Positions 26,020 through 37,000 of a DNA stretch of 64,000 nucleotides are shown here, one piece after another. Under the pieces are notes generated by a model. The model ran no database searches. It worked only from the letters and a program-made list of their open reading frames with translations, and was not told the origin of the DNA. Every line of letters begins with the position of its first letter. Within the stretch, counting starts at the first letter, position 1. The DNA comes from Acinetobacter sp. YWS30-1. Lineage in GTDB: Bacteria > Pseudomonadota > Gammaproteobacteria > Pseudomonadales > Moraxellaceae. The position numbers and the translations under genes are program-made. The stretch spans positions 248,001 through 312,000 of the forward strand of contig NZ_CP114606.1 of NCBI RefSeq assembly GCF_033558715.1, written 5' to 3'.

Positions 26020-26964
26020 TTAAAGCTTGAAGCCACGGTGAACGGCAACGATACCGCCGGTCAGATTGTGGTAATCACAGTTCTGGAAACCAGCATTTTC
26101 CATCATGCCTTTTAAAGTACGCTGGTCTGGATGCATACGGATTGATTCAGCCAGGTATTTATAACTTTCTGAATCATTCGCCACGATTTTACCCATGATT
26201 GGTAAAGCGGTGAATGAATACAGGTCATACAGTTTTGAGAATGGCTCGAAGACTGGTTTAGAGAATTCCAGAATCAGTAAACGGCCGCCTGGCTTAAGTA
26301 CGCGATACATGGCTGCCAGTGCTGCATCTTTATCGGTGACGTTACGCAGACCAAAAGAAATCGTTACCAGATCAAAGCTGTTATCGGCAAATGGTTCTAA
26401 TGTTTCCGCATTCGCCAGAACGAAATCAACATTGGTACAGCCGGCATCAATCAGACGATCACGGCCAACATTCAGCATGGATTCGTTAATATCAGACAGT
26501 ACTACATGACCGGTAGGGCCCACTTCACGGCTAAATACTTTGGCTAGGTCGCCTGTACCGCCTGCAATATCCAGCACATGCTGGCCACGGCGCACGCCTG
26601 ACATATTAATCGCAAAACGTTTCCACAGACGGTGAATGCCGAATGACATCAGGTCATTCATGATGTCGTATTTGCTGGCCACCGAATGGAATACTTCAGC
26701 CACTTTCTGGGCTTTTTCGTCACTGCTCACAGTCTTGTAGCCGAAGTGCGTGGTTGGACCGACGTTACCGGTATTGGCACCGCGTGGCAGGTTATATTTA
26801 GGGACAGTTCCAGTCACAGGCGTATCGGTCAGGCGTTGTTCTAGAGATTGTTGCTGACCTTGTGGAGCGCCTTGCGGAAGCGGAGTGGTTAAGAATGGGC
26901 TCACTTTGTCTGTCTGTTGTGCCGACTCGGGTGTAGGGGTAGGCGTTTGATTTTCATTCGACAT
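26020..26964 (-). CDS. ubiE: Ubiquinone/menaquinone C-methyltransferase UbiE
   Basis: A 314-residue class I SAM-dependent methyltransferase. From residue ~68 it reads THFGYKTV then [28 protein letters not shown] (family start), SAM-binding [24 protein letters not shown] and the C-terminal [12 protein letters not shown]. It methylates the benzoquinol ring in ubiquinone synthesis. An extension of about 67 residues, rich in Pro, Thr and Gln, precedes the normal family start; enteric UbiE has about 251 residues. The ATG at 26964 is chosen because AGGAG lies seven bases upstream. First gene of the ubiE-ubiJ-ubiB operon. Confidence 0.95.
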   Translation of the reverse strand: MSNENQTPTPTPESAQQTDKVSPFLTTPLPQGAPQGQQQSLEQRLTDTPVTGTVPKYNLPRGANTGNVGPTTHFGYKTVSSDEKAQKVAEVFHSVASKYDIMNDLMSFGIHRLWKRFAINMSGVRRGQHVLDIAGGTGDLAKVFSREVGPTGHVVLSDINESMLNVGRDRLIDAGCTNVDFVLANAETLEPFADNSFDLVTISFGLRNVTDKDAALAAMYRVLKPGGRLLILEFSKPVFEPFSKLYDLYSFTALPIMGKIVANDSESYKYLAESIRMHPDQRTLKGMMENAGFQNCDYHNLTGGIVAVHRGFKL

Positions 26965-27147
26965 TGGAGTCACTCCTAACATATCAATCGGGTTAATCTT
27001 GCATTGCCTGCATAATGACAGATTCTTGGATGTTATTCAGCAATCATGATGCAATTGTTATGAATAATATACAGAAAAATAGGAATATGGGCGGAAATCT
27101 TCACTGCCAGTGATCGAATAATTCATATGATTTATCATTGGCGATGG

Positions 27148-27185
27148 CCTGCCCTAAAGACCTGAAAATATCAGGATCAGGCAGG
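27148..27185. repeat. Nested inverted repeat
   Basis: Outer arms CCTGCC/GGCAGG enclose inner arms CCTGA/TCAGG, giving a structured hairpin about 40 bases from the end of the helical-protein gene (minus strand). No T-run follows on either strand, so it may be a 3' stabilising stem or a weak terminator. Confidence 0.5.
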
Positions 27186-27224
27186 ACCGCAAGCCTTCCT
27201 CATCATGGATGGGAAAGGAATCTA

Positions 27225-27929
27225 CTATTGGAATGGCACTGGATCGCCTGAATGCACCTTATCAATAATGCCGCGTTCAATCGCAGTAAAGTCATGTACG
27301 AATTTTTCTGCCGATTTTAACGGTTTCATGGCCTGGAAACCGTCCTGCATAAACTCATACATCACCTGAAAATGATATTTATTGGCTGCGCCTTTACACA
27401 TCTTGAAGGCGGTATAAACCACAAAGGAACGCATATATTTATCCAGGCTGACACCCAGCTGATCCAGCAATGCCAGCTGTTTCAAGCGCGCCTCACCCTG
27501 ATCCAGTTTCAGATAGGTCACACGCATCATTTCATCGGTCAATGGTGCATTGGCAGGATAATCCTCTAAAAGCTGGATTGCGACCTGTTCATCCAGCTGT
27601 ACCGCCAGAATCGCCAGTTCGACACCTGAGGTTCCGGTTTTCAGGGCATTTTCCGGAATCATTTTTTCTGCCTTGTGCGCATATTTCATCAGTCGGGCAA
27701 TCTGTTCGGCCAGTGCGTCAAAGTCTGGGCCGCCATAGAGCCGATTCAGGAAATATTCGGCCATCAGCTGGTTATTTTTTTCAGAAAAATGCTGATGATG
27801 GCTACGCTGCATCCGTGCCTTTTGCCATGCCTGCACATCCTGTAAACGGCTTAAAATTTCAGGCTGAGTGTGATACTTCAGCTGATAATACTGTTCTAAG
27901 AGTTCATCTAATCGGGCAAGTTTGGACAT
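27225..27929 (-). CDS. Helical protein of unknown function, FFLEE-motif-like
   Basis: A 234-residue, almost entirely helical cytoplasmic protein with no membrane segment. The central AEYFLNRLYGG resembles the FF.EELYG motif that names a poorly studied gammaproteobacterial family, so I call it tentatively. Other notable stretches are KYMRSFVVYTAFKMCKG and YEFMQDGFQAMKPLKSAEKFV. Monocistronic; it lies on the minus strand opposite pap. Function unknown. Confidence 0.6.
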   Translation of the reverse strand: MSKLARLDELLEQYYQLKYHTQPEILSRLQDVQAWQKARMQRSHHQHFSEKNNQLMAEYFLNRLYGGPDFDALAEQIARLMKYAHKAEKMIPENALKTGTSGVELAILAVQLDEQVAIQLLEDYPANAPLTDEMMRVTYLKLDQGEARLKQLALLDQLGVSLDKYMRSFVVYTAFKMCKGAANKYHFQVMYEFMQDGFQAMKPLKSAEKFVHDFTAIERGIIDKVHSGDPVPFQ

Positions 27930-28135
27930 GTATTTTCAAATATGATTTTTCGATCTCAGAATCTTAGAGGGTGTGGCGCAATCTCGCTATGACAAATTGA
28001 TCAATGATTCCTTATTTGAATGTCAATTTGCTGTTTAAACAGACAATCTAATCGTGTGAAAAACGTTGCTAACGCTATTTTTGCGTTCAGACTCCTCGCT
28101 ATACTGCCCACAAGAATAAAAGATGAGGGATCTCC

Positions 28136-29557
28136 ATGCGTACAGAAGAACAAAGTTTCCAGTTAATGGATGAAGACCAGTTATCCCTTGCGCTGATCAA
28201 TGCCCAGTATGATCTGAGAAAAACCCAGGGACAGAAAAATGGCAAAAGCCTGATTGTTCTGGTCAATGGAATCGAGCTGGCAGGTAAGGGCGAAGCAGTC
28301 AAACAGTTACGTGAATGGGTAGATCCTCGTTATTTGCAGGTGAAGGCCGATCAGCCGCAAGTATTAGGAGAAAAACAGACCTTCTGGCAACCCTATACAC
28401 GGTTTATTCCTGCCCAAGGCCAGATCATGGTCTTGTTTGGTAACTGGTACAGCGATCTGCTCAGAACCACCATGCAGACTGGTGCCATTGATGATGCCCA
28501 GTTTGATGCCTATCTGGAAGATATGCGTGTCTTTGAGCAGGATCTAAAAAATAACTATGTTGATGTGGTCAAGGTCTGGTTCGACTTACCTTGGAAAACG
28601 CTACAAAAACGCCTGGATCAGATGGATCCGAGTGAAATGCAATGGCACAAACTGCATGGGCTGGACTGGCGCGACAAAAAAAAGTACGACACCGTGCAAC
28701 GTTTGCGAGAGCGGTTTACTAAAGACGAAGACTGGCTGATCATTGACGGGGAAGATGAAAAACAGCGTGACCAGCAGTTTGCACAGTATATTTTGCAGGC
28801 GCTAAAACATTGTCCCAATCATCCGGTTCGGGCCAAAGGACGATGGAAACAGGCCAAAATTCCAGAATTATTGCAGCATCCTTCGCAAGAACTTGCCAAG
28901 ACAGAGGACTATAAGGCGGAACTGAAAAAACTGTCTCTTCAGGTGGCCAAGGCGCTGCGCTCAGACCCACGCAATGTGATTTTGCTGTTTGAAGGGATGG
29001 ATGCAGCAGGCAAGGGCGGAGCAATCAAGCGGATTGTGAAAAAGCTGGATCCACGTGAATATGAAATCCAGACCATCGGGGCGCCGGAAAAATATGAACT
29101 GAATCGTCCTTATTTATGGCGTTTCTGGAACAAGCTGCAAACTGATGATGATATCTGTATTTTTGACCGCTCCTGGTATGGTCGGGTGCTGGTAGAACGG
29201 GTAGAAGGCTTTGCCAGCCCGGCAGAATGGCAGCGGGCCTATGATGAAATTAACCGATTTGAACAGAGCCTGATTAACCATCAAACCGTAATTATTAAAT
29301 TCTGGCTGGCGATTTCCCAGGAAGAGCAGGCGGCCCGTTTCAAGGCGCGTGAAGATACCCCACATAAGCGCTTTAAAATCACCGATGAGGACTGGCGTAA
29401 CCGGGAACGTTGGGATGATTATTTAAAAGCGGCCGCCGACATGTTTGAACGTACGTCGACAGAACAGGCACCATGGCACATTATCGCCACTGATGATAAA
29501 AACACCGCTCGGGTCGAAACTTTAAAAACAATTTTAAAGCAGCTTCAGGCAGATTAA
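28136..29557 (+). CDS. pap: Polyphosphate:AMP phosphotransferase (two-domain PPK2)
   Basis: A 473-residue protein with two tandem PPK2 domains. The N-terminal P-loop is altered (GIELAGKGEAVK, residues 45-56); the C-terminal one is canonical (GMDAAGKGGAIK, 287-298) and is followed by FDRSWYGRVLVERVEG and FWLAISQEEQAARF. This two-domain architecture is the class II PPK2 (PAP) described from Acinetobacter johnsonii, which makes ADP from AMP and polyphosphate. It would link phosphate storage to nucleotide recycling in the cytoplasm. The gene is monocistronic; its stop codon lies inside the terminator stem. Confidence 0.92.
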   Translation: MRTEEQSFQLMDEDQLSLALINAQYDLRKTQGQKNGKSLIVLVNGIELAGKGEAVKQLREWVDPRYLQVKADQPQVLGEKQTFWQPYTRFIPAQGQIMVLFGNWYSDLLRTTMQTGAIDDAQFDAYLEDMRVFEQDLKNNYVDVVKVWFDLPWKTLQKRLDQMDPSEMQWHKLHGLDWRDKKKYDTVQRLRERFTKDEDWLIIDGEDEKQRDQQFAQYILQALKHCPNHPVRAKGRWKQAKIPELLQHPSQELAKTEDYKAELKKLSLQVAKALRSDPRNVILLFEGMDAAGKGGAIKRIVKKLDPREYEIQTIGAPEKYELNRPYLWRFWNKLQTDDDICIFDRSWYGRVLVERVEGFASPAEWQRAYDEINRFEQSLINHQTVIIKFWLAISQEEQAARFKAREDTPHKRFKITDEDWRNRERWDDYLKAAADMFERTSTEQAPWHIIATDDKNTARVETLKTILKQLQAD

Positions 29558-29570
29558 TCTGCCTGAGTTT
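29546..29570 (+). terminator. Terminator overlapping the pap stop codon
   Basis: A perfect 20-bp palindrome (arms CAGGCAGATT/AATCTGCCTG) contains the last codons and the TAA of pap, then AGTTTTG. The T-run is short. Confidence 0.6.
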
Positions 29571-29605
29571 TGAAAAGTTTGGGGATAAAAAATGGGGCGG
29601 GAAAT

Positions 29606-30109
29606 TTATTTGCCTTGAGCAATCTGTTTTTGCTGAATATTTTTTGCTGTGCGATAGCAATCTTCCACATGCGCTTCAGCAATTTTCTTCATGACAAAAT
29701 AACCGAGGCTCGCGGCTACCAGTTGACCACCCAGCGGAATGAATTTTGTGACTTGCTTTGTGATCACTTTCGCTGCAACATTGTTCAAAGATTTTTTGAC
29801 TGCTGTACGTGCTACCACCAGACCGGAAAACTCGATTCCGCGTTTACGCAGTTCATTCCAGTGCACCTGTTTGGTTGCAGGATCAAACACACTGATCTGT
29901 TCAGGGGCTAGACCAAAGCGGGCATTGATCTCCGGAATCAGTTGCGACAGAATGCCGACATCAATGACCACGTCCAGAAATGGCACCGGAATCACAGCTG
30001 CTCCGGCAGAATAATAGGCACGTTTTTTGGTTAGCTCTAAGCACTCGTTGCGAATTCTGTCTAAATCTAAACTTGGATCGATACGATCTGGAATTTTGTC
30101 TAATTTCAT
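29606..30109 (-). CDS. DUF697/YcjF-like membrane-associated protein
   Basis: A 167-residue protein. Residues 35-60 (SAGAAVIPVPFLDVVIDVGILSQL) and 110-135 (ITKQVTKFIPLGGQLVAASLGYF) look like the paired amphipathic/hydrophobic helices of DUF697-type domains, which in other proteins sit next to Era-like GTPases. No GTPase is fused or adjacent. The second ATG is chosen because AGG lies at better distance upstream. Function unknown, probably inner-membrane associated. Confidence 0.55.
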   Translation of the reverse strand: MKLDKIPDRIDPSLDLDRIRNECLELTKKRAYYSAGAAVIPVPFLDVVIDVGILSQLIPEINARFGLAPEQISVFDPATKQVHWNELRKRGIEFSGLVVARTAVKKSLNNVAAKVITKQVTKFIPLGGQLVAASLGYFVMKKIAEAHVEDCYRTAKNIQQKQIAQGK

Positions 30110-30289
30110 GGGCATTACCTAAAGCTAGATGTTGTTTTTTTCTGTTCAAACATCAATAAGATGCTTTTTTCAAAGAACTTTTTTGACTGAAGTATGAGTT
30201 TTAAAAAGTGACATAGACAGTTCGGTAAGTATAGTAAATAATCTTTATCATTTTGTAGTACTGCTCCATCTCATTTTTCAGGGGAAACG

Positions 30290-33200
30290 ATGGCAATTCA
30301 TGTTATTCAGAGTCAACGCATTGATGTGCTTTTGGATAGTATGCTGCGTATCGTCAACCAGAGCGCAAAAAATCCCTTGGCCGTGTTACAGCCACGGCAT
30401 TTTATTGTACCGTCTCCTGCAGTCGAGGCCTGGCTCACCCAGAAAATTGCCGAGAAAAAGGGCATCAGTGCCAATACCCAGTTTCATCACCGGATCCGTG
30501 CCTTTCAGTGGACTTCCTATCAGTGGGTGCTGAATAATCCCAAAGAAGTCGAACAGGTTCGTGAAGCCAATATTCCCCGAATTATTATTAAATGGCGGGT
30601 ATTTCAGGCATTACGTAAATGCATTTTGCCTGAGCAGATTCCATTAGAGATCGATCATCCACTGTATTCGATTATCAAACGGATTTATGACAGCGCAGAT
30701 CGTCTGGAACAGGGCATAGAGAAGCAGCTGAAAAAACAAAGCATGCTGTACTGGGTATCCGAACAGGTCTCGCGCCTGTTTAGCCATTATATGGATTACC
30801 GTGGTTATTGCGCGCGGAATTGCCCACCACAGGAATGTCGTTGTCCCACTAACTGGCTGGCGTCCTGGGGGCAGGATATTGCGCTCGATGTTGAGCATAT
30901 GATCTATATTCCTAAAGATGAAAATGGCCATGAAATTCCGGTGGCAGACTTCGTCAAGATTCAGGCACGCGAACTGGAAGCCTGGCAGCGCTGGTTGTGG
31001 CAGCATGTCTTTCAGGATGATTATGCCAAGATTCTGGACATCGAACAGATGTACTGGGAACGTCTGGAAAATGAAGATACTCAGGTACAGGCTTTAAAAC
31101 GTTTGCCAGAACAGGTCGTGGTCTTTACCTTGCTAGAATTGCCACCGAGTCAGCTGGATTTCTTGCGCCGTCTCGGTCAATACATCGATATTTATATTTT
31201 CCACTTTAACCCGTCACAGGAATACTGGGCCGATAGTGTCGATCCAGACTGGAAAGCACGTTATGACCTTGGCGTGCAGGAACGTTTCATCAAGAAATTT
31301 GAAAAATCTCAGGGACGTTTGCCGACTGATACCGAAATCCAGCATTTCTTTGCAGCCTTTCAGTTGAACTTTAATGCCGAAGACCGAGAATCGCGTCATC
31401 CCTTGCTGACCCGCTTTGGCAAGCAGGCACGTGATCATTTCTCGTTATTGTCCAAACTGTCTTCAGGTGAAGAAGGTCTCTGGGCCGATGCTTTCGTGGA
31501 TGAATATCAGGATAAGTTACTGGCCAAAATCCAGTCGGATATTTTGTACCTGCTGGAACCGGAAAAACACCAGTATCCGCTCAAACCCGACGATGATTCG
31601 GTACAGATTCATGTCTGTCATTCCTCACTGCGCCAGCTGGAAGTCTTAAAAGAACAGATGATTCACTGGCTGGCCCAAGGCACGGAAGATGCCCCACGTC
31701 AGCCGAGCGATATTCTGGTGCTGGCCCCGAACCTGAAAGAGCTGGAACCGGCGATTCGTAGCGTCTTTGCACCACCCCCGCGAGAACGGGAAGGCCATAG
31801 CCAGCGTTTGCAAAAAGATAATCTATATTTACCGATTCAGATTGCCGGGGTGTCCCGACTCGATGTCAGCAATGCCTGGCGCGCGGTACTGGGCCGGATT
31901 CAGCTGGTGCATCGACGTTTCAGTATCGAAGATTTTGCCGACTGGCTCAGCCTGAATGCGACCCAGCAACTATATGCGCTGGACTACGCGCAAGTTGAGC
32001 GCATGTTGCAGTTACTGGGCGAAGCGGGCTTTAAACGCGGTCTGGATCAGCAGCATTTACAGCAAAGCCTGACTGCCGGTGATGAAGATTACCGTTTCAG
32101 TTTTAAATTTGCATTGGATCGGCTGGCACTCGGACTTGCAGTGCCAGAACACGCCCTGTTTCAGGACACCTTAAGTTATGCTCAGGTCTTGAGTAGTGAT
32201 TTCCCTCTGATCTCGACTTTAATCCAGATTTATCAGGATTTGGTACAGCGCCGTGACTGGTTGATTTTGCATGAACAGGGCCAACGTACCCCGGTAAAAA
32301 CTTGGCTGGAATATCTGCGTGAAGACTTGAATGAGTTCCGTGAAGCCGGGGTTGAGTTCTTAAAGACGGTCGCAGAAATCATTGACAAGCAGATGCGGAT
32401 GCTGACGTTGGCCGATTACCATGATCAGGATGATCCGCAGGCCAGCCAGGAGCTGGTCGCCTTAAGTCTGCCATTGCCTTATGTACTGGAAGAAATTCAG
32501 AATACGTTGGAGATGCAACTGGATCAGGCCGAGCCGACCGGACAGATTACCTTTAGTCAAATCGGCCAGATCCGTCCGTTGCCGTATAAGCTGGTGGTGA
32601 TGCTGAATCTGGATACCGGTAAATTTCCGAGCCGGAATCAGCAGGTGCCATTTGACCTGATGAACAGTCTGAAGCCGCAGTTAGGGGATCGTTCCCGTCT
32701 GGATGATGACCAAGGCGCTTTTCTGGATGCATTGCTACTGGCACAGGACAATTTATGGCTGTTCTATAATGGCTTTGATGTTGATGATGGTGAAGCGCGT
32801 GATCCATCCACTTCATTGCAGGAACTGATCCAGCATATTGCCTTGATTTGCCAGTCAGACCAGCCCGATGCTGAAGTCGATGAAACGGTTGAGATGAATG
32901 GTTTGAGCGTGGCCAAGCATATCCGTCAGCTCTATCATGTGCATCCACTACAGCCGTTCGATCCGATCGGTTACGTCGAATCTCATACTCCACGTTATCA
33001 GACCCAGTGGTTTGCTGTAGCAGAATATATTCGCAGTGCAGAGGGCAAGCGCAGCAGCTGGATCAATGCCCATTATCCGGCCTTGATGCAGAAAGAAATC
33101 CGGGTGCTGAAAGGGGATGAGTGGATTCGGGACATGATTTTCCCGGCACGTCTATTCCTGAAAAGTGTCGGTATTTCCAGTGTGAGATATGCCGATCTGC

Positions 33201-34000
33201 CAAGTTCACGAGAACCCTTATTGCTGAATAAACTGGAACAGTATCAGGTTCGGGATTTTCTGCTGCAACAGGATCAAGAGATTGAGCCACAGCTGATGTT
33301 AGACCGCTTACCGGTGGGAAAAACTCAGGAAGCGACCTGGCTCAGCAGTCAGCAGGAACAGCAATCGCTAAAAGAACGTTTATTGCAGCTGAATAAAGAG
33401 CTGACACCTGTAACGCAGCAAACCTGGCAATATAACCCTGAATTGCTGATTCATATTACCTTGCCGCAAGTGCCGCACAGCAATTATTGGCTCAGCATGC
33501 AGTCTTCCTCCGCTTCGGAAAAACGTCGGGCACAGGTCTGGCTGGAATATCTGCTCTGGCTAGCCTATCTGAATAATGATGAACTGTCGCCGCAGTTGGA
33601 ACGGATTGTCATTTTCAGTAATAAAACCCTGAAATTCTCCGGACTGCGTTCTAGTCAGGCACGTCATCATTTACAGGCCTGGCTGAAAGCTTGGGAAGTG
33701 GGACAGACCCAGCCGCTGGTATTGCCTGCCGAATTGCTGATGAAAAAGGCCTGGGAATGGACCGAAAATGAACAGGGACAGATCACCATTGCCGAGATGC
33801 AGGAACTGCTAAAGGCCTGGAACAACAGCTATGAAAGTGCCAAGCCTTTGGCCAGCGATGAATCCAGCCAGTTGCATCAGGACTGGCAGTTTATTTTGCA
33901 GGATCAGGACCCGGATCTGGCCTTGCAACGCTGTTGCCATGATTTTGCTCATGCGTTATATGCACCGATTCATGAACATCTGGAATGGATAAAAGAATAA
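30290..34000 (+). CDS. recC: RecBCD nuclease subunit RecC (exodeoxyribonuclease V gamma)
   Basis: A 1236-residue RecC. The start MAIHVIQSQRIDVL and the early HFIVPSPAVEAWL are typical; mid-protein hallmarks include DILVLAPNLKEL, HRRFSIEDFADWL and RSRLDDDQGAFLDALLLAQ. RecC scaffolds the complex and recognises Chi; its inactive helicase-like fold explains the lack of Walker residues. It repairs double-strand breaks with RecB and RecD. Its TAA overlaps the recB ATG by one base (TAATG), indicating translational coupling. GGGGAAACG precedes the ATG. Confidence 0.95.
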   Translation: MAIHVIQSQRIDVLLDSMLRIVNQSAKNPLAVLQPRHFIVPSPAVEAWLTQKIAEKKGISANTQFHHRIRAFQWTSYQWVLNNPKEVEQVREANIPRIIIKWRVFQALRKCILPEQIPLEIDHPLYSIIKRIYDSADRLEQGIEKQLKKQSMLYWVSEQVSRLFSHYMDYRGYCARNCPPQECRCPTNWLASWGQDIALDVEHMIYIPKDENGHEIPVADFVKIQARELEAWQRWLWQHVFQDDYAKILDIEQMYWERLENEDTQVQALKRLPEQVVVFTLLELPPSQLDFLRRLGQYIDIYIFHFNPSQEYWADSVDPDWKARYDLGVQERFIKKFEKSQGRLPTDTEIQHFFAAFQLNFNAEDRESRHPLLTRFGKQARDHFSLLSKLSSGEEGLWADAFVDEYQDKLLAKIQSDILYLLEPEKHQYPLKPDDDSVQIHVCHSSLRQLEVLKEQMIHWLAQGTEDAPRQPSDILVLAPNLKELEPAIRSVFAPPPREREGHSQRLQKDNLYLPIQIAGVSRLDVSNAWRAVLGRIQLVHRRFSIEDFADWLSLNATQQLYALDYAQVERMLQLLGEAGFKRGLDQQHLQQSLTAGDEDYRFSFKFALDRLALGLAVPEHALFQDTLSYAQVLSSDFPLISTLIQIYQDLVQRRDWLILHEQGQRTPVKTWLEYLREDLNEFREAGVEFLKTVAEIIDKQMRMLTLADYHDQDDPQASQELVALSLPLPYVLEEIQNTLEMQLDQAEPTGQITFSQIGQIRPLPYKLVVMLNLDTGKFPSRNQQVPFDLMNSLKPQLGDRSRLDDDQGAFLDALLLAQDNLWLFYNGFDVDDGEARDPSTSLQELIQHIALICQSDQPDAEVDETVEMNGLSVAKHIRQLYHVHPLQPFDPIGYVESHTPRYQTQWFAVAEYIRSAEGKRSSWINAHYPALMQKEIRVLKGDEWIRDMIFPARLFLKSVGISSVRYADLPSSREPLLLNKLEQYQVRDFLLQQDQEIEPQLMLDRLPVGKTQEATWLSSQQEQQSLKERLLQLNKELTPVTQQTWQYNPELLIHITLPQVPHSNYWLSMQSSSASEKRRAQVWLEYLLWLAYLNNDELSPQLERIVIFSNKTLKFSGLRSSQARHHLQAWLKAWEVGQTQPLVLPAELLMKKAWEWTENEQGQITIAEMQELLKAWNNSYESAKPLASDESSQLHQDWQFILQDQDPDLALQRCCHDFAHALYAPIHEHLEWIKE

Positions 34001-37000
34001 TGACCATGTTACCCAACCAGAACAAAAAGATTTCAACCAATCCGATTCAGGACATGCGCTTTAGCGGCCTGCACTGGATTGAAGCTTCCGCGGGGACCGG
34101 TAAAACCTATACCTTATCCAGTTTGATGGTACGGATTTTTCTGGATCAGTATTATCCGCATCAGGTGATTGCCACAACCTTTACCCGTAAGGCTACAGCT
34201 GAACTGAAAAACCGGGTACGTCTCAGAGTCGAGGAAACGCTAGCCTTCATTCAGCGTCATCAGGAGCTGAATTCGGTCGAAATCACCGCCAAAATCCAGG
34301 CTGAATCGGATCCGCTGTTCCAGCAGGTGTTGAAAGATTATGGCTCACGCATGGACTATGCCCGGCGCCGTCTACGTCTGGTTCTGAACCAGCTGGATGA
34401 GCTGTTTGTCGGAACACTGGACAGCTTTAGCCAGAAATTATTGCGTGAATTTGCCTTTGAAAGCGGCAAGATTGAACGGGCTGAACTGACTGAAGATCAG
34501 GATCTGTATATCCAGCAGCTGATTCATGATGTGTTGCGGGAATGGATCCAGCAGCAGCCGCAATATATGATCAATCATCTATATCTGCAAAACCTGTTGA
34601 AACCAGTAGAACATTATACTGGACTAGTTCGTGATGCTCTAAATTTCCGTGTGCAATACTTTCAGAAGGTAGAAAAAGTCGAATGGGATCTGACTGAACT
34701 AGAGCACTGCATCCAGCGCTTATTCGATGTGCATGAATATGAAATTGAAATCATTCGGGAGTATTGCCAGAATTCTCCGAAGTATTTTCATAAGAGTTTT
34801 TTGACCAGATTAAGTGACGTTTGTGAAAACTTTATGACCTGGATGGCGGCACTGAAAACCAAAGGTGTGATGAGCTTTTTTGATCCAGAACTGCATGCGA
34901 TCTTATTGAATCTGTGTTATTTGCGCCGTAAGAAAACCGATTTTCAGCCGACGACTCAAGTGTTTAACAAAAGCTGTCCGGAAGAAGAGCAACAGCAGAT
35001 TCTGCAACATAGCCTGATTCAGGCCATTGATGGATTGTGCGAAGTCAAAGAGAAGATGGATGCACAGTTGAAGCAGCTGACCACCTATCTTGAATATCAT
35101 ATTATTCGCAGTGTGCAGAACCGTCTGCCACAAACCTTGCAAAAACAGGGTGAAACCACATTTTCCCAACAGATTCGAACCTTGGCTGAAGCTTTACAGG
35201 GACAGCAAGGTCAACGCTTTGCCCAGTTTGTACAGGCACGCTATCCACTCATTCTGGTGGATGAATTTCAGGATACCAACCAGGATCAGGATGATCTGCT
35301 GGCTAAAATCTGGCGTGATCCGAATCGAGTCAAAGCCGGTTGTATGATCATGGTGGGTGATCCGAAACAGGCGATTTACGGTTTCCGTGGCGGTGACATG
35401 CTGACCTATAACAAGGCGCGTGCCGATGTGCTGCAAAAGCAGGGCCGTGAATATACTCTGATCCAGAACCATCGCTCGGTAAAGCCTTTAGTCGAGGTGG
35501 TGGACGCGTTGTTTCAACGCCAGATGGATTTTGGTGAACAGGTGCATTACACCCTGATTCAGGCGGGGAGCCGGCCACATCCGGATTTAATCGATAAAAC
35601 GCTGAGTAATCCGTATCCACTACGCTGGATTCAGCTCGGTGAACAGGACGTTGAAGCCGATCAGGTGGTCTGGAAAATCCGCCAGTTATTGAATCAGTCT
35701 GAACAGCAGCAACTGTATTTCCAGCAGGGTGACAACGTTCAGCACTTAAAAGCGGATGATATTGCAGTTCTCAGTTTTGGCCATTATGCGCTGGAACAGG
35801 TCAAGCAGCGTCTGCAACGCATGGGGATTCCCTGTTATAAGGAATCTAAGCAGAGCGTCTTTGCCAGTCCGGTGGCTCAGGATGTTGCAGCTGTTCTGAC
35901 CGCGATCATGGAGCCTTTTAACGAAGCCAAAGTCAAACGTGCCTTATTGACCCGTTTATTGGGCTTTAACCTGAAAAAGTTAATCGAACTGCAAGAGCAG
36001 AGCGAAGGTCTGAGCCGTTATATTGCAGACTTTGATGCTATCCGGGAAATGTGGTTTGAAAAAGGGTTTCTGACGGCCTGGAATTATGCTTTAAATCTGT
36101 TTCAGGTCTGGACCAATCTGGTTGCAAGCCAGAGTCTGGACAATGAACGGGTGGTGGTGAATTTACGTCACCTGACCGAGATTCTGTGCCAGCAAAGTGA
36201 ATATTATCAGGGTGCTCAAAAGCTGTATCACTGGTATCTGCGTCAATTGCAATCACCTTCCGGCAAGGACAATGAAAAAGAGCGCAAACTCTCCGGCGAT
36301 CATGGGGTGCAACTGCTGACCATCCATGCTTCCAAGGGACTGGAATTCAAAGTCGTGTTCCTGTTGGGTGCCGATGCGCCTTTTGATGTAAATAAGGGGA
36401 ATCTGAACTTTTCCCTGTCAGCTGCGGAAAATGTACTGGAACAATCCCGGGTAATTGCAGTTAATCATAAGGACTTGCATGAGCAGGCGATTTTGCAAAA
36501 TGCGGCTCGGAATGCCGCAGAAAATCACCGGCTTTGGTATGTGGCACTGACCCGGGCCAGTCACCGGGTTTATGCCATGCTGCAAGATCAGAGCGGACAA
36601 GCGGATTCAGGTCTGGCGTTCTGGCGTGGACAAGGTGAGGCGGCCTTTCAGCATGCCCTAAGTCTGCTGGAACAACCTCTGGCTTCTGAGCCGCCTAGAA
36701 TTGTGGCAAAACAGACAGAAGCACCGTTACAGATGCAGGCTCATCCTTTACCGGAGCGACAGTTCTATCCACGGACTAAAACCAGCTTTACCGCGCTGTC
36801 ACAGCATCTCCCGCATCAGGCGATATTGCAGGATGATCTGGTCATCGCTTCTGAACGTCCGGACAGTGCCGCAGATGAAATGAATCTACTGGAACTGGAA
36901 CAGCAGATAGCCAGTCAGCCACTGGACTGGATCAGGCTGAATTTTCCAAAAGGCACGGTAGCCGGAACCTTCCTGCACAGTATTTTTGAGCATATCGATT

